Assembly: GCF_002278075.1 (NCBI RefSeq)
Contig: NZ_CP022989.1
Span: forward strand, 744,001 to 808,000
Source: Paraburkholderia aromaticivorans
GTDB lineage: Bacteria; Pseudomonadota; Gammaproteobacteria; Burkholderiales; Burkholderiaceae
Direction: 5' to 3'
Length of the DNA: 64,000 nt
Part shown: positions 58,341 through 64,000 of the stretch, one piece after another
Layout of the letters: every line of letters starts with the position of its first letter
Position numbering within the stretch: the first letter of the stretch is position 1
Translations under genes and position numbers: made by a program
Notes under the pieces: model-generated
What the model was told of the DNA's origin: nothing
What the model saw: only the letters and a program-made list of their open reading frames with translations
Databases searched by the model: none

Positions 58341-59363
58341 TTACCTGGATTCACCCGCCGGCTCTTGCACTCTTGCCGACCAATCCGACGGCGCCATACC
58401 TTCCCAGCGCCGGAATGCGCGCCTGAAACTGGCGATGTCCGCATAGCCCAAGAAATAGGTCACTTCTTTGATGGAAGACCCTTTTCTGAGCAGTTTTAAC
58501 GCCATGCGATGCCTAATTGATTCCACTATTTCACGGTAAGTGGTTCCTTCTTCGATCAAGCGCCGATGAAGTGTCCGAGGCGTCGTGCTCAGCAGCCGTG
58601 CACATACGGTGAGATGAGGAATTGGCGGAAGCCGTTCTAGAACAATTTTCTCCAATTTCGAGCCTGCGCTCCTGTTATCTCCAGTTTCATTTAACTCTTC
58701 GACGCAGAAGCGTACTGCCTCTGTTAGAACCAATGGATCGTATTTCTGGGTGACTTCTTCGGCAGCAGAAATATCAAAAGATAAACCTGACCATTTCTGA
58801 TTGTATCGAACTGCGCAGCCGTAAACGCCGCGTGCCAGTGCCGCATGAGGCGGCTCAGGAAATTGAAAGTAAGCCATATTGCAGGCACTGCGACTCAGAA
58901 ATATGTCGTCGGCGATATTTTTGACTGCAACCATCGCGATTTCCGTCACCGTGTTGCTTGCAGAACCCAGACCGATCGCCGGTTCAAACCAGACCTCCAG
59001 ACTTCCATTTACCTCGCGGGTATGAATACTGATAGCCTCCGTTCGGATGCAGACAAAACGCTCGACGATTTGCATGGCTTCACGGATGCTGCGGCTTGCC
59101 GCAGCCGCCATGCCGAGGACACCATGGGTTGCTGTAAGCAAACGACGCCCAGCCAATACCCCGAAGCCCGTCTCACGCGACAGACTGACGGCGCGGGTGA
59201 TCAGCTCTCCAAACTTTTCGACGGCAACTACCGCCGACGCATCGGCAAGATCATCTTGCTTGAGGTCGGAAATGGCCAGCCACGCCACGGTATCCACGCC
59301 CAGTTCAGCCGCTTGATCTGCAATTTGCCGCAGGTAGGTGACTCGAACAGTTTTTGGGTTCAC
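58341..59363 (-). CDS. AraC-family regulator of the catabolic cassette
   Basis: A 340-residue regulator (GTG at 59363; GGAG lies 10 bases upstream; an upstream ATG at 59453 would add 30 residues). It has the Arabinose_bd type N-terminal ligand domain (TYLRQIADQAAELGVDTVAW...) and a C-terminal AraC HTH pair (LSTTPRTLHRRLIEEGTTYR, and YADIASFRRAFRRWEGMAPS). In a 60-base sample (58681-58740) I counted 28 G+C, lower than its neighbours, suggesting separate origin. Probably an alkane- or alcohol-responsive activator of the divergent operon. Confidence 0.85.
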   Translation of the reverse strand: MNPKTVRVTYLRQIADQAAELGVDTVAWLAISDLKQDDLADASAVVAVEKFGELITRAVSLSRETGFGVLAGRRLLTATHGVLGMAAAASRSIREAMQIVERFVCIRTEAISIHTREVNGSLEVWFEPAIGLGSASNTVTEIAMVAVKNIADDIFLSRSACNMAYFQFPEPPHAALARGVYGCAVRYNQKWSGLSFDISAAEEVTQKYDPLVLTEAVRFCVEELNETGDNRSAGSKLEKIVLERLPPIPHLTVCARLLSTTPRTLHRRLIEEGTTYREIVESIRHRMALKLLRKGSSIKEVTYFLGYADIASFRRAFRRWEGMAPSDWSARVQEPAGESR

Positions 59364-59480
59364 GGTTGTCTCGCTCCATGTTCTTGTGCCGGCCGGTGGC
59401 CGCCCTGAGGAGTCCGACACGCTCCTCAGCCTTCTTCCTCTGATGACTATCAAAACGATCCTACACGTAGCGGCAGGTGC

Positions 59481-59547
59481 TTGGCAAGAAATGCACCATG
59501 TTTGTCAGTTTATGCGCTTGCGACAGAAAGTGGTGGCGAAGTCTAAT
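59481..59547 (+). promoter_or_regulatory. Candidate AraC-type operator and promoter of the alkB fusion operon
   Basis: Two imperfect direct repeats, TTGGCAAGAAATGC (59481) and TTGTCAGTTTATGC (59502), are 21 bases apart, i.e. two helical turns, as AraC-family sites are. A -35 TTGCGA (59518-59523) and -10 TCTAAT (59542-59547) follow with an 18-base spacer. Weak consensus; inferred. Confidence 0.4.
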
Positions 59548-59584
59548 AAAAAAGGAAAAAAACATTCATTAGGAGACAATTGCG

Positions 59585-61846
59585 ATGAATTTTCTTCACG
59601 GAAGAAGCTTGCACCAAGCGGAGATAAACGGGCAGACCATCACCGTCGAGCCCGATGAAACTTTGCTGGAGGCAGCGCAACGCCAGAACATCAACATTCC
59701 CTCCATCTGTCGTGTCGGCGGCTGCGGGACTTGCAAGTGCAAGCTCAAGAGCGGCAAGGTTGACGAACTGACCGAGACGGCGTACCTGCTGACGGAGAGG
59801 GAAATCTCCGACGGGTTCATATTGGCCTGCCAGAGCCGCCTGCGCAGCGATGTGAAGATCGAGCTGGATCGGGAGGGTGCGATCGATGGCCCTCCGGTCA
59901 AGGGCGTGATCGTCGGCAAGCAAATGCTGACTCACGACATCGCGAGAATCGACATTCAACTGGACACGCCGATTCGCTATCGTGCCGGCCAGTTTGCAGA
60001 GGTCACGCTGACTTCGATGTGGGATGCTCCTCGCAGCTATTCATTCTCGGCCGCACCTGGCAATGATCGCCAAGTGAGTTTCACGGTGCGCCGTGTGCCG
60101 GGGGGGCGGGTGTCCGGGCATCTCGTGGACCAGGCGCATGTGGGCGAATCGGTCGCCGTGCGCGGCCCCGGCGGTCACTTTTACATGCGCCCGGGCCGGG
60201 GGCCAGTCCTTATGGTGGCTGGTGGCAGCGGCTTGGCGCCCATCCTCGCGATGCTTCAAGACATGAAGCGCTCGGGCGACACGCGGCCGGTGACGGTGCT
60301 GTTTGGCGCTCGGAGCCAGAAGGATCTGTACGCGCTCGACGAGATGGCAGCCTACGAAAAGGATTGGCCGAACTTCCGGTTCGTGCCGGTTCTGTCCGAG
60401 GCCGACCCTTCATCGCCCTGGGACGGGCGCACTGGCTTGGTGACGGAGCACATTCCAGAACTGCTTGGGGGCGCCACGTCGGCTTATCTGTGCGGCCCGC
60501 CGGCCATGATCGACTCGGCCATCGCCGTCCTGCGCCAGCGTGGTATTGCAGACACGAATTTGCACGCGGACCGCTTCGTCGATCAGGCGCCCAAGCTCCA
60601 CACCGGCTTCTACGGCGCTGTCGGCTTGCCTACCGTTGAGCGTGTGCCAGCCAATATCTTGGACTATCTGAAGTTCTTCCTTTTGCATGGGGCGGGGATC
60701 GGTGCTTTGGTCTCCATTCTGGCGGGCGGCGCCTACACCAGTTTGGGGCTGCTCGGCTTTCTCGCCTTCTACGTTGGCGGTGATGCGCTGTTGGGCAACG
60801 ATACCCGAACGCCAAAATACAAATCACCGTGGATTCTCACGGTGCAACTGTGGTTCATCCTGCCCCTGGTGGCGCTGATCGTATTTGCCTACATCTGGAC
60901 GCTTTCTTCCGGTGATCCGTTGGGATTCGGCGCATGGGTAGCCCATCTCACCCACTATGACGTTCTGGCCGCCCGGGAGGCGACGGGCTTTTGGCACCAC
61001 CTCACTGGAGGCATATTGACTGGCTTCGTGATTGGCGTGCTGGGAACGATCACGGCGCACGAATTGACGCATCGCACTTGGGAGCCGGTCTCGATGTTCA
61101 TTGGCCGTTGGCTGCTGTCTTTCAGCTTCGACGTGGGATTCGCCATCGAGCATGTCTACGGGCATCACCGCTATGTGTCGACCGAGCATGATCCGGCCAC
61201 GGCCCCGCGAGGACGCAATGTGTATCAGCACATCGTAATCTCCACCATTCGCGGCAACGCCAGCGCCTGGCGCATCGAAGCCGAACGCCTCAAGCGCAAG
61301 CATCTTCCGGTGATCTCCTTGCGCAACGCCTATATCCGCGGATTGCTCATGAGTGCGGTGCTCGTGGCGATCGCCTACTGGATGGCGGGATGGATCGGCG
61401 TGCTTGGATTTACCGGCAGCGCGCTGTGGGGAAAATCCCTGCTCGAAATCGTGAACTACATGGAGCATTACGGCATGGTGCGCGCTCCCGATCAGGCTGT
61501 ACAACTACGGCACTCATGGAATACCAATGCCAGAATGAGTTCCTGGGCCATGTTCAATCTAAGTCGGCATTCGCACCACCATGCCCAAGGCGAGGTGCCT
61601 TACCAGAACTTGATGCCCTTGCCGGAGGCCCCGACAATGGCCGCTGGCTACCTTACCACGATACTGCTGACGATGATTCCGCCGCTTTGGCAGCGAATGA
61701 TGATCCCCAAGCTCATGGAGTGGGATCGGCACTACGCCACGCCAGAGGAGAGGGAGTTGGCGCTGCGTGCAAACCAGAAAAGTGGCCTGAAGGCATTGCG
61801 TTTCTACGACCCACGCCAATGGAACAAGGAATTGGCGGCTGGCTGA
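59585..61846 (+). CDS. Ferredoxin - reductase - AlkB-type alkane monooxygenase fusion
   Basis: One 753-residue chain. Residues about 8-95: plant-type [2Fe-2S] ferredoxin with C42, C47, C50 (CRVGGCGTC) and C82. Residues about 104-335: flavoprotein reductase with FAD motif RSYSFS (150-155), NAD(P)-binding GGSGLAP (213-219) and YLCGPPAM (301-308). Residues about 355-753: integral-membrane di-iron hydroxylase with several helices and all AlkB histidine boxes, HELTH (492-496), HVYGHH (523-528), NYMEHYGM (624-631) and HSHHHA (662-667). It would carry electrons from NAD(P)H directly to the hydroxylase, so no separate rubredoxin is needed. Substrate (n-alkane, terpene or methyl-aromatic as with XylM) is uncertain. 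Confidence 0.9.
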   Translation: MNFLHGRSLHQAEINGQTITVEPDETLLEAAQRQNINIPSICRVGGCGTCKCKLKSGKVDELTETAYLLTEREISDGFILACQSRLRSDVKIELDREGAIDGPPVKGVIVGKQMLTHDIARIDIQLDTPIRYRAGQFAEVTLTSMWDAPRSYSFSAAPGNDRQVSFTVRRVPGGRVSGHLVDQAHVGESVAVRGPGGHFYMRPGRGPVLMVAGGSGLAPILAMLQDMKRSGDTRPVTVLFGARSQKDLYALDEMAAYEKDWPNFRFVPVLSEADPSSPWDGRTGLVTEHIPELLGGATSAYLCGPPAMIDSAIAVLRQRGIADTNLHADRFVDQAPKLHTGFYGAVGLPTVERVPANILDYLKFFLLHGAGIGALVSILAGGAYTSLGLLGFLAFYVGGDALLGNDTRTPKYKSPWILTVQLWFILPLVALIVFAYIWTLSSGDPLGFGAWVAHLTHYDVLAAREATGFWHHLTGGILTGFVIGVLGTITAHELTHRTWEPVSMFIGRWLLSFSFDVGFAIEHVYGHHRYVSTEHDPATAPRGRNVYQHIVISTIRGNASAWRIEAERLKRKHLPVISLRNAYIRGLLMSAVLVAIAYWMAGWIGVLGFTGSALWGKSLLEIVNYMEHYGMVRAPDQAVQLRHSWNTNARMSSWAMFNLSRHSHHHAQGEVPYQNLMPLPEAPTMAAGYLTTILLTMIPPLWQRMMIPKLMEWDRHYATPEERELALRANQKSGLKALRFYDPRQWNKELAAG

Positions 61847-61912
61847 ACACGCTCGCTGCTCCTTCCACTCCCTTCTTTCAATTCGGAGCCATCGGCTCCT
61901 TCGTGGGCTCTT

Positions 61913-63589
61913 ATGAATTTCGATTACATCATCTTAGGCGGCGGCTCTGCCGGCGCCACCTTGGCCTCGCGGCTGAGCGAAGACTCCCGCATCAGTGTTT
62001 GCCTGCTTGAGGCGGGCGGACAAGGCGACTCATTGGTCGTCCGCATGCCAGCTGGAACGGTGGTCATGATGCCAGGCAAGGGCAAGATCAATAACTGGGC
62101 ATTCAACACCGCACCTCAGCCGAACCTCAATGGTCGGCGGGGCTATCAACCGCGGGGCCGCGCCCTTGGCGGATCTTCGGCCATCAACGCCATGCTCTAT
62201 GTCCGTGGACAGCGTCAGGACTACGATCACTGGGCCGACCTGGGGTGTCAAGGGTGGGACTGGAACTCGGTGCTGCCGTATTTCCTGAAGGCAGAGAACA
62301 ACGAGCGTGGAGCGAGCAAGCTCCATGGCGGGAATGGACCTTTGCATGTGTCCGAGCAGCGTAGCCCCAGGCCGATCACGCTTGCGTTCATTGAGGCAGC
62401 CAAGCAGCGCGGCATTCCGTTTCGTGCCGATTTCAATGATGGAGACAACGAAGGCGTTGGCTTGTATCAGGTCACGCAATTCCACGATGCTGCCCGCCGA
62501 GGCGAGCGTTGCTCCGCTGCAGCCGCATACTTGCATCCTCTGCGGGGGCAACGGCCGAATCTCACGATCAAGACGAATACCCGCGCCAGCCGGATCATCT
62601 TCGAGGGCAAGCGCGCCGTGGGCGTGGCCTACCATGCCGGCGGTGCCGAACACGAGGTCAGGGCCAAGCGGGAGGTCATTCTGGCTGCCGGCGCCTTTGG
62701 TTCACCGCAGATTCTTCAGCTGTCCGGCGTCGGGCGCCCGGAAGACATCACCCATCACGGCATCCGCATGGTGCATGAGTTGCCCGGTGTTGGCCAGAAC
62801 TTGCAGGATCACCTGGATTTCATTCTGGCCTACACCTCCCAGGACACTGACAACTTCGGCATCGGACTCAAAGGGTCAGTGGACATGCTGGGCCACATTT
62901 CCAGTTGGCGCAAGGATGGCAGCGGCATGCTTGCCACCCCATTTGCCGAGGGCGGCGCATTCTTCAAGAGCGCCCCTGACGTGGATCGGCCGGATTTGCA
63001 ACTGCACTTCGTGATCTCGATCGTGGACGACCACGCGCGCAAACTGCATGTTGGGTATGGTTTCTCGTGCCACGTCTGCAATCTGCGCCCTTACTCGCGT
63101 GGCGAGGTGTTCTTGCAATCACCCAACCCGCTGGACGACCCAGGAATTGATCCGCGCTTCCTGTCTGACGAGCGTGACGTGAAGCTCCTGGTCCAAGGGG
63201 CCAAGGCCACACGAGAGATAATGCTGGCATCCCCCTTGGCCAAGTACCGTGGGCGCGAATTGTTCGGCGTTACCGATGGCATGAGTGATGCGCAATGGGG
63301 CCAGCTCATTCGAGATCGATCCGACACCATTTACCACCCGGTCGGCACCTGCAAGATGGGTGTGGACCCAATGGCCGTGGTCGATGCGGAGCTGAAGGTA
63401 CATGGTCTGCAAGGTTTGCGTGTCGTCGATGCCTCCATCATGCCGACTTTGATCAGCGGCAACACCAACGCGCCAACGATCATGATCGCCGAGAGGGCTG
63501 CGGACCTCATTAAACGAGCACATGGACACCCAGCCCAGATTTCCCGAAAGAACGAACGCCAAGCATACGAGAGCGCACTCCTCAGGTAA
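61913..63589 (+). CDS. GMC-family FAD-dependent alcohol dehydrogenase (AlkJ-like)
   Basis: A 558-residue GMC oxidoreductase with the FAD motif MNFDYIILGGGSAGATLASR, the GMC signature GRALGGSSAINAMLYVRG, and the C-terminal NTNAPTIMIAERAADLI. The active-site His lies in HPVGTCKMG. AlkJ-type enzymes oxidise the alcohols made by AlkB and pass electrons to quinone. It is 66 bases after the AlkB fusion and probably co-transcribed. Confidence 0.9.
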   Translation: MNFDYIILGGGSAGATLASRLSEDSRISVCLLEAGGQGDSLVVRMPAGTVVMMPGKGKINNWAFNTAPQPNLNGRRGYQPRGRALGGSSAINAMLYVRGQRQDYDHWADLGCQGWDWNSVLPYFLKAENNERGASKLHGGNGPLHVSEQRSPRPITLAFIEAAKQRGIPFRADFNDGDNEGVGLYQVTQFHDAARRGERCSAAAAYLHPLRGQRPNLTIKTNTRASRIIFEGKRAVGVAYHAGGAEHEVRAKREVILAAGAFGSPQILQLSGVGRPEDITHHGIRMVHELPGVGQNLQDHLDFILAYTSQDTDNFGIGLKGSVDMLGHISSWRKDGSGMLATPFAEGGAFFKSAPDVDRPDLQLHFVISIVDDHARKLHVGYGFSCHVCNLRPYSRGEVFLQSPNPLDDPGIDPRFLSDERDVKLLVQGAKATREIMLASPLAKYRGRELFGVTDGMSDAQWGQLIRDRSDTIYHPVGTCKMGVDPMAVVDAELKVHGLQGLRVVDASIMPTLISGNTNAPTIMIAERAADLIKRAHGHPAQISRKNERQAYESALLR

Positions 63590-63640
63590 ATCTGGTGCAT
63601 TACTTCTTGCATACCAATAGAAAAACCTCTTAAAGGCCGC

Positions 63641-63656
63641 TGGCACGATGCTTGCG
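63641..63656 (+). promoter_or_regulatory. Sigma-54 (-24/-12) promoter before the acyl-CoA ligase gene
   Basis: TGGCACGATGCTTGCG matches the RpoN consensus (TGGCAC-N5-TTGC), with GG at 63642-63643 and GC at 63654-63655 exactly ten bases apart. It lies 93 bases before the ligase start codon and 50 bases after the dehydrogenase stop. An enhancer-binding activator would be needed; none is seen in the window. Confidence 0.75.
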
Positions 63657-63748
63657 CTTGGTGGACCGTCTACTTCAGTCTCCATTCGCCTCAATCCTCT
63701 GGTTGTCGACGTCGGCCTCAAATACCAATTCTGAAAGAAAGTAGAAAA

Positions 63749-64000
63749 ATGCTCGGAAAAATGATGCGCGAGCCTTTGCTCGTCTCCAGTCTCATCGCCC
63801 ATGCTGCGCGTTACCATGCCGATACGCCAGTCGTTTCCGTCAACACCACGGGCGGGATCGAACACACGACCTGGGGTCAAGTCGAGATCAATGCGCGACG
63901 CCTGTCGTCAGCGCTGGCCAAGCTGGGCGTGCAATCGGGCGAGCGTTGCGCGACCATTGCATGGAACAATCGGCGACATTTGGAAATTTACTATGGCGTT
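63749..64000 (+). CDS. AMP-dependent acyl-CoA ligase, N-terminal part (AlkK-like)
   Basis: The first 84 residues of an adenylate-forming ligase run off the window: MLGKMMREPLLVSSLIAHAA then TTWGQVEINARRLSSALAKLG and ATIAWNNRRHLEIYYGV. This matches the N-terminus of medium-chain acyl-CoA ligases (AlkK/fadD-like). In the alk pathway it activates the fatty acid formed from the alcohol. It has its own sigma-54 promoter. Confidence 0.8.
   Translation, partial: MLGKMMREPLLVSSLIAHAARYHADTPVVSVNTTGGIEHTTWGQVEINARRLSSALAKLGVQSGERCATIAWNNRRHLEIYYGV

Larger units (their letters stand above)
33480..64000. mobile_element. Tn4371-like integrative and conjugative element (left part; runs off the window)
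   Basis: A tyrosine integrase next to TTTTTCAT, followed in order by DUF932, ParB, DUF736, DUF2285, AlpA-like HTH, RepA, ParA, DUF2840, TraF and a DUF3363/VirD2-like relaxase, is the Tn4371 backbone. Two cargo blocks interrupt it: a ubiquitin-like modification locus (36041-42389) after the integrase and DUF1016 gene, and an alkane-type catabolic cassette (from 58341) after the relaxase. traG, the trb mating-pair genes and attR would be expected to the right. The element keeps the ftsY terminator intact. Confidence 0.9.

Noticed and set aside
59481..59496. Sigma-54 promoter before the AlkB fusion (TTGGCAAGAAATGCAC)
   Set aside because: GG to GC spacing is 8 rather than 10 bases.
33480..64000. 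CRISPR array or complete insertion sequence within the element
   Set aside because: No regularly spaced repeat array longer than the three iterons, and no transposase motif, was found.

Overview
The window is high-GC DNA from a member of the Burkholderiales, most likely Paraburkholderia or Burkholderia. I base this on the conserved gene order (kefB-like, kdsD-kdsC-lptCAB-rpoN-hpf-ptsN-hprK-rapZ, mutY/mutM, TPR gene-lolB-ispE-tRNA-Gln-prs-rplY-pth, coaD/rsmD/ftsY) and on recognisable protein sequences; no database search was possible.

Bases 1 to about 33,480 are ordinary core chromosome. They hold an MFS transporter fragment, uvrA, an AI-2E family membrane protein, a PepSY membrane protein with a Fur-box-like site, a leftward block (purU, a DUF4743/Nudix gene, a LysE exporter, apt, a KefB-like exchanger), the rightward Kdo/LPS-transport and RpoN/PTS-Ntr cluster, base-excision repair genes (mutY, mutM), then lolB, ispE, tRNA-Gln, prs, rplY, pth and hisC, a leftward ferredoxin-coaD-rsmD group, and ftsY. 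Most transcription units end in clear intrinsic terminators.

At the T-run of the ftsY terminator (TTTTTCAT, 33480-33487) an integrative and conjugative element of the Tn4371 type begins and runs past the right end of the window. Its backbone here comprises a tyrosine integrase, a DUF1016 nuclease, two DUF2958 genes, DUF932, a large ParB-like protein, DUF736, an XRE regulator, DUF2285, an AlpA-like HTH protein, RepA, ParA, a ribbon-helix-helix protein, DUF2840, the TraF protease and a DUF3363/VirD2-like relaxase. The genes from parA to the relaxase are chained by five successive 4-base ATGA overlaps. Downstream of repA lie three perfect 17-bp direct repeats that look like iterons. A 14-bp palindrome with overlapping divergent promoters sits in front of the XRE gene.

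The element carries two cargo blocks. The first (36041-42389) is the most interesting: a CapW/BrxR-like WYL regulator and a four-TM membrane protein, divergent from an operon of a metallo-beta-lactamase-fold protein, a single-chain E2-E1-JAB protein, and a second metallo-beta-lactamase-fold protein. It looks like a ubiquitin-like conjugation/deconjugation defence locus, but no ubiquitin-like protein and no CD-NTase is visible. The second (58341 to the end) is an alkane-oxidation-type cassette inserted after the relaxase: an AraC regulator, a 753-residue ferredoxin-reductase-AlkB fusion, a GMC alcohol dehydrogenase and the start of an acyl-CoA ligase preceded by a good sigma-54 promoter.

Some elements in noncoding parts of the mobile element (three imperfect copies of a 125-190 bp block, the iterons, the palindromic switch) are not explained by the genes and are listed as findings.
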